This document shows, in pieces, positions 1-6,276 of a stretch of 9,592 bases of DNA (its first letter is position 1; each line of letters begins with the position of its first letter). The stretch is from a bacterium (GTDB lineage Bacteria > Patescibacteriota > Minisyncoccia > Minisyncoccales > PWPS01). Made by a program: the position numbers and the translations under genes. The notes under the pieces are model-generated. The model saw nothing but the letters and a program-made list of their open reading frames with translations, did no database searches and had not been told where the DNA came from. The stretch lies in the NCBI GenBank assembly GCA_018400895.1, contig JAGYLR010000024.1, positions 1 through 9,592 on the forward strand, in the 5' to 3' direction.

Positions 1-428
1 GAACTACCTCCTATTTTCCCAACTTCTCCCTCAACAACTACATCTTTATTTTTAGCATAATCCACAACTTCTTTTGCTAAAGATATATTATCTTCTATAT
101 CAAGTTCCGACCCATCAAAATGAACAGCATCATAACCAATATCAACTGCTTTTTTAATTAAATCAATATCTTTACCATGATCAAGGTTGATAAATATTGG
201 CACGCCTCTTTCTTCTCTTAAAGCTTTAACCATTGCTACCGCTTCATACATTCCAAAAAACTGTGCCTCCCCAGTAGAGGTTCCACAAATTACAGGAGCA
301 GACATTTCAAGTGAGGCCTTTGCTATTCCTTGTAACTGATCAATTGTAGAAAAGTTAAATTGCCCAATAGCAAAATTTTCGTTTTTAGCTTTATTTAAAT
401 AATCAATTAAATTTTTCAACATAAACAT
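1..428 (-). CDS. fba: Class II fructose-bisphosphate aldolase, N-terminal part (3' end cut off by window)
   Basis: Zinc-dependent aldolase that interconverts fructose 1,6-bisphosphate with glyceraldehyde-3-phosphate and dihydroxyacetone phosphate in the cytosol. About 142 residues are visible, roughly half of a usual class II enzyme; the rest runs off the left edge. Seen: IGQFNFST near residue 21, NLDHG at 81-85 with the catalytic Asp83 and zinc-ligand His84 of the family, HFDGSELD at 103-110, and VEGEVGKIGG at 132-141, which matches the glutamate/glycine segment of class II aldolases. The gene starts inside the end of the upstream sugar-kinase gene. ATG at 428 is preferred over the in-frame ATG at 422 because it lies closer (12 nt) to a strong ribosome binding site at 441-447. 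Related ketose-bisphosphate aldolases (tagatose type) share these motifs, so the exact sugar is inferred from the glycolytic neighbours. Confidence 0.88.
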   Translation of the reverse strand, partial: MFMLKNLIDYLNKAKNENFAIGQFNFSTIDQLQGIAKASLEMSAPVICGTSTGEAQFFGMYEAVAMVKALREERGVPIFINLDHGKDIDLIKKAVDIGYDAVHFDGSELDIEDNISLAKEVVDYAKNKDVVVEGEVGKIGGS

Positions 429-1359
429 TATCAAAGTTATCTCCTTTATTTAAAAGACCTCTCTTTGCTCCTATTTTTTGTAAGCAAGAAGTAGAATTTG
501 CTATACCCATAACTATCCCCTCTTTTACACTCTCTGTTCTAATATAAGAAGATAAAAATCCTGATCCAAAAGAATCTCCTGCACCAGTTCTATCTACTGC
601 AAACGGGAAAATAGGTTTTGATTTATAAAAATATTTTCCATCAAAAGCAGTTAATCCTTCTCTCCCTTTTGTTACAACAACTACTCCTCCTGTCATACTT
701 TGGACTTTTTTTACAGAATCAATCTCATCTGATTCTTTAGTTAGAGTAAAAGCTTCTTCTCTATTTAGTAAAAGAACATCAACTCCTTTTATATTCTCTA
801 TAAAATGCTCATTATTTATTTGAGACATTCCCGGATTTAACGCTACCCCTATCTCTTCTTTTAAAGCATATTTAAGTACTTTATAAAAAAGAGATACAGA
901 TGACATCGGGGCAAAATATACCCAATCTGATTTTATATTATTGATATCAACATCTTTCTCCGAATGTAGATCAGATGCACCTCTGTAAGCAAGTATTGTG
1001 CGATCTTCATCTTTGGCATTTATTATTACTGAGTGATTTGTTGCCCTTTCTGGTGTTGTCGTAATCATACTGATATCTACATCATAATAATTAAGATCAT
1101 CAAGAACAACTTTAGCAGAATAATCTTCTCCTATTTTTCCACAATATGCTACAGAAAATCCCTGTTTTGCAAATGTAACTGCAGTATTAGTTCCACCACC
1201 ACCAGAGCTAAAATTTATATCTTTTACCTCTACTTTAGCCCCCAAAGGAAAACATACAGCTCTACCCGAAGAAAATTCTTTATTTTCTAATACAGATAAC
1301 TCCTCTGGCTCCAATAAAATATCTCTTGTAGCTGAACCAAATGTTATTATGTTGAACAT
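403..1359 (-). CDS. PfkB-family sugar kinase (ribokinase-like), substrate uncertain
   Basis: ATP-dependent kinase of the PfkB/ribokinase family, 318 residues, a normal length for the family. Seen: an N-terminal beta strand with FGSATRD (7-13), the SGGGGTNTA substrate/glycine motif (52-60), GKIGEDY (74-80), LLLNREEA (196-203), VVVTKGREG (227-235), and the C-terminal signature DRTGAGDSFGSGF (256-268) with catalytic base Asp262 and the anion-hole glycines. The family acts on ribose, fructose, fructose phosphates, tagatose 6-phosphate or nucleosides, and the motifs alone do not settle which. Its stop overlaps the start of fba by 26 nt, so the pair is almost certainly co-transcribed; this makes a phosphofructokinase-like role plausible but unproven. 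Start ATG 1359 is chosen because the family's first strand begins immediately after it. No Shine-Dalgarno is visible, and the sequence just upstream is a run of ATCAAAA repeats. Confidence 0.88.
   Translation of the reverse strand: MFNIITFGSATRDILLEPEELSVLENKEFSSGRAVCFPLGAKVEVKDINFSSGGGGTNTAVTFAKQGFSVAYCGKIGEDYSAKVVLDDLNYYDVDISMITTTPERATNHSVIINAKDEDRTILAYRGASDLHSEKDVDINNIKSDWVYFAPMSSVSLFYKVLKYALKEEIGVALNPGMSQINNEHFIENIKGVDVLLLNREEAFTLTKESDEIDSVKKVQSMTGGVVVVTKGREGLTAFDGKYFYKSKPIFPFAVDRTGAGDSFGSGFLSSYIRTESVKEGIVMGIANSTSCLQKIGAKRGLLNKGDNFDNVYVEKFN
441..447 (-). promoter_or_regulatory. Strong Shine-Dalgarno for fba inside the kinase gene
   Basis: On the minus strand the sequence AAAGGAG (followed by ATAA) lies within the last codons of the kinase gene, 12 nt before ATG 428 and 18 nt before ATG 422. 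It is the only good Shine-Dalgarno directly before a start codon in this window. It supports ATG 428 as the fba start and suggests fba can initiate translation independently of the overlapping upstream gene. Confidence 0.6.
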
Positions 1360-1370
1360 ACTGTTGATAA

Positions 1371-1398
1371 ATCAAAAATCAAAAATCAAAAATCAAAA
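1371..1398. repeat. Tandem repeat, four perfect copies of ATCAAAA
   Basis: Four uninterrupted 7-bp units on the plus strand (TTTTGAT on the minus strand), starting 12 bases upstream of the kinase start codon. Copy number could vary by slippage and change the kinase leader. Similar ATCAAAA runs followed by TGACAA occur between genes in other uncultured bacterial genomes (recollection, not checked here). Confidence 0.85.
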
Positions 1399-1414
1399 TG
1401 ACAAGTTTAAAATT

Positions 1415-1464
1415 ACAAAACACAAATTACAACAAACAAAAAAAACACAAAACACAAATTACAA
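1415..1464. repeat. 18-bp direct repeat, two copies (A/C-rich)
   Basis: The 18-mer ACAAAACACAAATTACAA occurs at 1415-1432 and again at 1447-1464, a 32-bp period, separated by A-rich sequence. Purely A/C/T on the plus strand. Function unknown. Confidence 0.8.
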
Positions 1465-1528
1465 AAAATTTGAAAATTAAATAATTTGAAATTGATTCAA
1501 AATTCGTAATTTAATGTTAATTTTCTGG

Positions 1529-1548
1529 ATTCCCGCTTTCACGGGAAT
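1529..1548. repeat. Palindrome ATTCCC-N8-GGGAAT (dRS3-like form)
   Basis: A perfect 7-bp inverted repeat, ATTCCCG (1529-1535) and CGGGAAT (1542-1548), with a 6-base loop. It fits the ATTCCC-N8-GGGAAT pattern known for the neisserial dRS3 repeat, and similar palindromes are scattered in many unrelated genomes. A partial second copy of the right arm (TGGGAATGAC) follows at 1561-1570. On either strand it could fold in RNA but lacks a T tract. Confidence 0.75.
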
Positions 1549-1581
1549 GACAAAGGAGACTGGGAATGACGTCTCTTCGTC

Positions 1582-1608
1582 ATTGCGAGGGCTTTAGCCC
1601 GTGGCAAT
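1582..1608. repeat. Imperfect palindrome ATTGC...GCAAT (REP-like)
   Basis: ATTGC (1582-1586) pairs with GCAAT (1604-1608), and inside it GGGC (1589-1592) pairs with GCCC (1597-1600) around the loop TTTA, with a small GA/GTG internal loop. The flanks CATTGCGAG and GGCAATCTCG resemble a dispersed palindrome of the form CATTGCGAG-N-GCAATCTCG seen in many bacterial genomes (recollection). Probably a non-coding dispersed repeat. Confidence 0.7.
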
Positions 1609-1629
1609 CTCGTGGATGTTCTCAGTGTT

Positions 1630-1648
1630 GTTGACTTCGGAAGTCAAC
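1630..1648. repeat. Hairpin GTTGACTT-CGG-AAGTCAAC downstream of ppsA
   Basis: A perfect 8-bp stem, GTTGACTT (1630-1637) with AAGTCAAC (1641-1648), and a 3-base loop. On the minus strand it falls about 62 nt after the ppsA stop. It could stabilise the mRNA 3' end or weakly terminate transcription, but the bases after it on the minus strand (AACACTGAG) are not T-rich, so it is not called a terminator. Confidence 0.7.
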
Positions 1649-1652
1649 GGCA

Positions 1653-1694
1653 TTATCTGTGTGTATCTGTGTTCTTATCTGTGTGTATCTGTGT
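1653..1694. repeat. 20-bp direct repeat, two copies with 22-bp period
   Basis: TTATCTGTGTGTATCTGTGT occurs exactly at 1653-1672 and 1675-1694, separated by TC. Each copy is itself built from ATCTGTGT units, so the whole is a nested tandem of about four such units. It begins 16 bases after the ppsA stop on the minus strand. Confidence 0.85.
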
Positions 1695-1709
1695 GTTTTA
1701 TTAAAGTTT

Positions 1710-4064
1710 TTATTTCTTCTCTTTATCATGAACCTTCATTACTGTTTGAATAAAAGAATCAGGATTAACAGATATATAGTCTATCTTGTTATCAACTAAA
1801 AACTCTACAAATCCAGGAATAATTGCCGGAGCTTCTCCGCATATTCCAACTTTCTTTTTATTCTTACGAGTTTGCTTAAGAAATTCTGCTACTGTTCTTC
1901 TTACTGCCTCATCGTTCTCATCATACTTTGCCGAAAGCTTAGCATTATCTCTATCTACTCCCAAAATAAGCTGAGTAAGATCATTGCTTCCTATTGAAAA
2001 CCCGTCAAATACTTCTCCAAACTCTTTATTGAGAGTTATATTAGAAGGAAGTTCAGCCATAATATAAACAGGAACACTGTTTAACCCAGTCTTTTTTATT
2101 TCTTTACGTATAGCCACTCCCTCTTCAACTGTACGACAGAAAGGAATCATAACTGATAGATTATCTAATCCAAAAATATCTTTAACTCTCTTTAGTGCCT
2201 TACACTCCATTTTAAAAGCAGGGAAAAAGTCTTTATCAAGATATCTAGAAGCTCCTCTAAATCCAAGCATAGGATTAGACTCCTCTCCTTCATACAACTC
2301 TCCCCCCACAAGATTTCTATACTCGTTAGTTTTAAAATCAGACAATCGTATAATAACTTCTCTTGGATAAAACGCGGCTGCAATTTGAGCAACTCCTTCT
2401 GCTAATTCTTTAGTAAAGTGTTCTTTTTTATCACTATGCTCAATTGTAATTTCATCTATCTTCTTTTTTAATTCACGATTCTTAATTTTTTCGTAATTAT
2501 ACAATGCTAGTGGATGGACTTTAACTTTCTCTGCAATGATAAACTCTAATCTAGCAAGACCAACTCCATAACTTTTAAGAAAAGATGATTTTAAAGCTGT
2601 CTCTGGAGTTCCTAAGTTAAGCATCACTTTTGTTTTTGTTTTAGGAATTTTCTTTAGGTCATATTCTTTAACCGAGTAATCTATCTTCCCTTTAAACACT
2701 CTTCCGTAAAGTCCTTTAGTACAATCTACTGTAACAGTAGACCCTTCTTTTAATACTTCTGTACCCTTTCCAGTTCCAACTATGGTTGGTATACCCAACT
2801 CCCTTCCTACTATTGAAGCATGAGCAGTTTTACCACCTTCATCTGTGACTATTGCTGACGCTAATCTCATTATACTTACCCAATCAGGATCAGTCATACC
2901 AGTTACCAAAACCTCTCCTTTCTTAAATTTATCTATATCTTTTATACTCTTTATTACTTTCACCTTTCCAGTACCTATTTTATCTCCAACAGCTATACCA
3001 GTGATAATCGGTTCATCTTTGGCTTTAACTTTATATTCTTTGTATATGTTTCCAGAAGTTGGAGCATGAACAGTTTCTGGTCTAGATTGAACAATAAATA
3101 ATTTTCCTGTTTCTCCATCTTTAGCCCACTCTATATCTTGAGGTCTCTTATAATGTTCTTCTATTATCATCGCCCATTTAGCAAGAGTTAATATTTCCTT
3201 ATCGTTTATTGAAAAACGAAGCGCATCATTTTTGTTCACCTTAGCCTCTTTTAATCCTCCTTTTGCTCCATAAACATACTTGCGATCCTTTCTTCCTAAA
3301 TCTTTTCTTATAATAGAATCAAATCCCTTTTTTAGGGTTGGCTTAAAAATATAAAATTCATCAGGGGTAATACTTCCTTGAACAATCATCTCTCCTATTC
3401 CATATATTGAATTTATTAAAACCATATCTCTAAAACCACTCTCTGTATCAAGAGTAAACATCACTCCTGAAGATGCTAAATCAGAACGTACCATCTTTTG
3501 TATACCAATAGAGAGAGCAAACTCCAAATGAGGAACATTTTTCTCTTCACGGTAAGCTATTACTCTGTCACTAAAAGAAGATGCTATGCAAAGTTTTACT
3601 GCTTTTAATAACTCTTCTTCTCCTGATATATTAAGAAAAGTTTCAAACTGACCAGCAAAAGAAGCATCTGGTGCATCTTCACAAACTGCTGATGATCTAA
3701 CTGCTACACTAATCTTGTTTCCGTACTCTTTATTCATCTCACGATAAGATTCTCTTATAGATTTCTCTACCTTTTCAGGAAAACTACTTTTTAGAATTAT
3801 TTCTCTTGCTTTTTTACCTGTTTCTATAAGACTTTTAGTACTATTCTTATTATATTTCTTAAAAATACCTTTTAATTTTTCATTTATTCCATTTTCTTCT
3901 AAAAAGTCCCAGTAACTATCAGTTGTTATTGCAAATCCACCAGGTACAGATACTCCTTTTTTAGATAAAGAACTAATCATCTCTCCTAAAGAACCATTCT
4001 TTCCTCCAACGAGAGAAATGTCTTTCATACTTATTTTTTTAAAAGATATTGTGTATTTTTTCAT
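1710..4064 (-). CDS. ppsA: Phosphoenolpyruvate synthase (pyruvate, water dikinase)
   Basis: Converts pyruvate + ATP + water to PEP + AMP + phosphate in the cytosol, giving entry to gluconeogenesis. At 784 residues it has the usual length of PEP synthase and is shorter than pyruvate phosphate dikinase. Domains in order: ATP-grasp nucleotide-binding domain (about 19-335) with LVGGKNGSLGEM (18-29), AVRSSAVCED (121-130) and DIEWAKDG (310-317); swivelling phosphohistidine domain (about 385-455) with DEGGKTAHASIVGRELGIPT (408-427), where His415 is the phosphorylated residue; and a PEP/pyruvate TIM barrel (about 480-780) with GFRGASRYL (601-609), IGSNDLTQL (691-699) and GICGEAP (740-746), where Cys742 is the expected catalytic acid. 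The frame is uninterrupted. ATG 4064 follows the ppaC stop by three bases, implying translational coupling; no Shine-Dalgarno is seen. It is the last gene before the repeat region. Confidence 0.95.
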   Translation of the reverse strand: MKKYTISFKKISMKDISLVGGKNGSLGEMISSLSKKGVSVPGGFAITTDSYWDFLEENGINEKLKGIFKKYNKNSTKSLIETGKKAREIILKSSFPEKVEKSIRESYREMNKEYGNKISVAVRSSAVCEDAPDASFAGQFETFLNISGEEELLKAVKLCIASSFSDRVIAYREEKNVPHLEFALSIGIQKMVRSDLASSGVMFTLDTESGFRDMVLINSIYGIGEMIVQGSITPDEFYIFKPTLKKGFDSIIRKDLGRKDRKYVYGAKGGLKEAKVNKNDALRFSINDKEILTLAKWAMIIEEHYKRPQDIEWAKDGETGKLFIVQSRPETVHAPTSGNIYKEYKVKAKDEPIITGIAVGDKIGTGKVKVIKSIKDIDKFKKGEVLVTGMTDPDWVSIMRLASAIVTDEGGKTAHASIVGRELGIPTIVGTGKGTEVLKEGSTVTVDCTKGLYGRVFKGKIDYSVKEYDLKKIPKTKTKVMLNLGTPETALKSSFLKSYGVGLARLEFIIAEKVKVHPLALYNYEKIKNRELKKKIDEITIEHSDKKEHFTKELAEGVAQIAAAFYPREVIIRLSDFKTNEYRNLVGGELYEGEESNPMLGFRGASRYLDKDFFPAFKMECKALKRVKDIFGLDNLSVMIPFCRTVEEGVAIRKEIKKTGLNSVPVYIMAELPSNITLNKEFGEVFDGFSIGSNDLTQLILGVDRDNAKLSAKYDENDEAVRRTVAEFLKQTRKNKKKVGICGEAPAIIPGFVEFLVDNKIDYISVNPDSFIQTVMKVHDKEKK

Positions 4065-4067
4065 AAT

Positions 4068-4973
4068 TTAAAAAACTTTAGATAATGGAGGAAATATCTG
4101 GCTCTTGCGAGAAGTTACTCCCGGAAGAATCATTACAGATCCCTCTATTTTTTGATTAAAAGCACTTGTGGCTACACTAACCTCTGTTTCACTTATAAGA
4201 TAAAGGTAAGTTTTTTCTTTGAGTATATCAATTACGCAGAAAAAAACTGCATCATATTTTTCAGTTTCTTTTATCTTTTTAAGTACATCCAAAACTTCAC
4301 TTTCTTTATTATCAAAGTAAGTAGTGGAAGTTGTTTCACAAACTCCTATAACAATATTTTTATCAGAAATATTAAACTCTTTCATATCACCAGTAACTAA
4401 GTCTTCCATACTCTTGTCAGAAAAGTCTGATTTTGCCTCAAATAATTCTTTAGCAAGATTATCAACATTAATCTCAGATATAGAAGATAATTGATCTAAT
4501 ACTTCTCTATCTTCTTCTGTTGTTGTTACTGATGTTAAATTGAGTGTATCAGAAATTAAAGCACAAAGAAGCATTCCAGCATCCTTTTTTTCTAAATCTA
4601 TTCCTCTTTCTTTTATTATTTTATAAATAATAGTTGATGTACTCCCTAGTGGCTCAATACGAACAAATAAAGGTTTATCTGTTTTAAGTCCTGATAGCCG
4701 ATGATGATCAATAACACCTACTATATTTTCTTCCGAAATTCCCGGTATACTTTGAGACATCTCATTATGATCAACTAAAAAAACACTTTTAGGCAACTGT
4801 TTACAAACGGGAGGTTCTTCAATGTTAAACTTTGATAGCACAAATTTTGATTCATTACTTATTTTCCCCAAAACTACTGGAAAAGAGTCATTGATTAGAT
4901 ATTTTGAGACAATTATTGCTGATACAACAGAATCAGTATCAGAATTTTGGTGTCCTGTTACAGTTATATTCAT
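4068..4973 (-). CDS. ppaC: Manganese-dependent inorganic pyrophosphatase, family II (DHH/DHHA2)
   Basis: Hydrolyses pyrophosphate to two phosphates, pulling biosynthetic reactions forward. At 301 residues it matches family II enzymes, unrelated to the common family I type. Seen: GHQNSDTDS (7-15) with metal ligands His8, Asp12 and Asp14; VDHNE (67-71) with Asp68; IDHHR (88-92), the DHH motif with His90; ALISDTLNLTS (138-148) with Asp142; and the C-terminal DHHA2 substrate motif SRKSQ (288-292), where Arg289 and Lys290 are the expected phosphate-binding residues (SRKKQ in the Bacillus enzyme). There are no CBS or DRTGG regulatory inserts, so it is the short constitutive form. It starts 13 bases after the acdA stop and ends three bases before ppsA. 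No Shine-Dalgarno is visible; the spacer is nearly pure A on the coding strand. Confidence 0.94.
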   Translation of the reverse strand: MNITVTGHQNSDTDSVVSAIIVSKYLINDSFPVVLGKISNESKFVLSKFNIEEPPVCKQLPKSVFLVDHNEMSQSIPGISEENIVGVIDHHRLSGLKTDKPLFVRIEPLGSTSTIIYKIIKERGIDLEKKDAGMLLCALISDTLNLTSVTTTEEDREVLDQLSSISEINVDNLAKELFEAKSDFSDKSMEDLVTGDMKEFNISDKNIVIGVCETTSTTYFDNKESEVLDVLKKIKETEKYDAVFFCVIDILKEKTYLYLISETEVSVATSAFNQKIEGSVMILPGVTSRKSQIFPPLSKVF

Positions 4974-4986
4974 TTTTTCATTTTTT

Positions 4987-6276
4987 TTACTTTTTAAAAT
5001 CTCTAGAAAGCGCTAATATCGGCTTTATTGCTCTCCTTGGATCACTATAACTTGGAATCTTACTTTTCTCAAGATAGTTAATTGCACTTTTAGTTTCTTT
5101 TCCAAAACCCATTAAGACAGTAACTATTGGTTTATTATATTTTTGAAGTTCAGTAATCATCTCCACATTTTTAGAAAACTCTGTTACTGCTTGCGGTGTT
5201 TGAATAACTACAAGCTGTGATACTTCTTTTTGCTTAATTACCGCTTCACAAGCATGTTTATACTTTTTACAAGAAGCATCTCCCAATATATCGTAAGGAT
5301 TTTTTATCCCTTCTAATTTTGCCAAAGAAAGTCCTGATTCATAAATTAAATCAGCAATCAAAACTCCTGCTCCACCACCATTTGTAACAATTCCCACGTC
5401 TCCTTTGTTTGTGTTTTGAAAATCAAGTGCTTTTGCTGTATCAAATAACTCCTCAAAAGAATCAACTTCAAATGCCCCTGCTTGTTTTAATGCCGCAGAA
5501 AATATTCTGTACTCACCTGCTAATGATCCTGTATGAGAAGATACTGCTTCAATTGTTTTTGGAGTTCTTCCTGCTTTTAAAATAATTATTGGCTTATCTG
5601 AAGACTTAACTGCTTCAAATAATTTTCTTCCATCTTTAACACCTTCTATATACAAAGCAATTACTTTTGTGTTTTCATCTTGGTTAATAAAATTAATATA
5701 ATCAGCTATATCTAATCCAGCGGCATTTCCTACAGAAACAATAAAAGAAAATCCATAACTACTTGTTTCTGATCCATCTATTAAAGCATCAATAAGTCCT
5801 CCTGATTGAGATATAAAAGCTATCCCCCCCTTATTGGGGTTACCAGGGGAAAAGCTAACATTAAAATCTAATGGTGGCCTTAAAATACCAAGAGAGTTAG
5901 GTCCAACAAAAGGAATTTCTGCATTATCTAATTTTTCTTTTATCTCTTTTTGTAGAGCTTTACCTTGCTCTCCTTCTTCAGCGAATCCACTTGATATAAT
6001 TACTACACCACCCACCTTTTTTTCTACACAATCATCAATTACTTTACTAACCGCTATTTTAGGTACAACAACTACAGCAAGATCAATATTCTCTTTTATT
6101 TCAGTTATATTGGAATAAGTTTCTTTATCAAATATTACTTTTATTCTGGAATTTACAAAAAACAAATCAATTCCACTTACAAGTAAATTCTCAACAATAC
6201 TCCTCCCTACAGAGTTTTCTCTCTCTGTTGCTCCAATTATTGCCACTGATGACGGATTAAATATTTTATCTATCAT
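4987..6276 (-). CDS. acdA: ADP-forming acetyl-CoA synthetase, alpha subunit
   Basis: Subunit of acetate-CoA ligase (ADP-forming), which converts acetyl-CoA + ADP + phosphate to acetate + CoA + ATP, a substrate-level phosphorylation step of fermenters. 429 residues, slightly shorter than archaeal homologues. Seen: CoA-binding Rossmann domain from IFNPSSVAIIGAT (5-17); VVIISSGFAEEG (91-102); GPNSLGILRP (125-134), where many homologues have Cys at the Ser position; ligase domain with FISQSGGL (154-161) and SVGNAAGLD (181-189); and EAVSSHTGSLAGE (243-255), where His248 is the phosphohistidine. The C-terminal ligase domain has TNGGGAGVL (298-306) and NPYDILGDA (326-334). The frame is intact. ATG 6276 overlaps the ancestral TGA stop of the beta gene (ATGA), and an in-frame stop close upstream rules out a longer start. 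Its partner gene is broken, so alpha would be without a beta subunit unless another copy exists. Confidence 0.92.
   Translation of the reverse strand: MIDKIFNPSSVAIIGATERENSVGRSIVENLLVSGIDLFFVNSRIKVIFDKETYSNITEIKENIDLAVVVVPKIAVSKVIDDCVEKKVGGVVIISSGFAEEGEQGKALQKEIKEKLDNAEIPFVGPNSLGILRPPLDFNVSFSPGNPNKGGIAFISQSGGLIDALIDGSETSSYGFSFIVSVGNAAGLDIADYINFINQDENTKVIALYIEGVKDGRKLFEAVKSSDKPIIILKAGRTPKTIEAVSSHTGSLAGEYRIFSAALKQAGAFEVDSFEELFDTAKALDFQNTNKGDVGIVTNGGGAGVLIADLIYESGLSLAKLEGIKNPYDILGDASCKKYKHACEAVIKQKEVSQLVVIQTPQAVTEFSKNVEMITELQKYNKPIVTVLMGFGKETKSAINYLEKSKIPSYSDPRRAIKPILALSRDFKK

Larger units (their letters stand above)
1360..1709. other. Gene-free 350-bp region made of several short repeats and palindromes
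   Basis: This is the only stretch over 300 bases without a gene. The left half (about 1360-1510) is very AT-rich and built from A/C-rich direct repeats on the plus strand. The right half (about 1524-1700) is visibly richer in G and C and contains three hairpin-forming palindromes followed by a 22-bp-period direct repeat. No open frame with protein-like content and no tRNA or clear riboswitch fold is seen. On the minus strand it lies between the end of ppsA and the start of the kinase, so it must hold either the pfkB-fba promoter or a readthrough leader. I could not identify a convincing promoter. No palindrome is followed by a T tract on the minus strand, so none is a standard intrinsic terminator for ppsA. 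Confidence 0.75.

Noticed and set aside
1033..1290. Plus-strand open frames opposite the kinase, ppsA, ppaC, acdA and gap
   Set aside because: All are antisense to clearly conserved genes, are rich in Phe, Ile, Ser and Lys from AT-rich sequence, and show no domain or start signal.
1630..1648. Intrinsic terminator after ppsA
   Set aside because: The stem is good but no T tract follows on the minus strand; it is recorded only as a hairpin.
1371..1694. CRISPR array in the repeat region
   Set aside because: Repeat units differ in sequence and spacing, there are only two copies of the longer ones, and there are no regular unique spacers or cas genes.
5822..5845. C7 run and CCCC...GGGG hairpin in acdA
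   Set aside because: It falls in an intact reading frame encoding Asn-Pro-Asn-Lys-Gly-Gly, so coding constraint explains it; no sign of a regulatory role.
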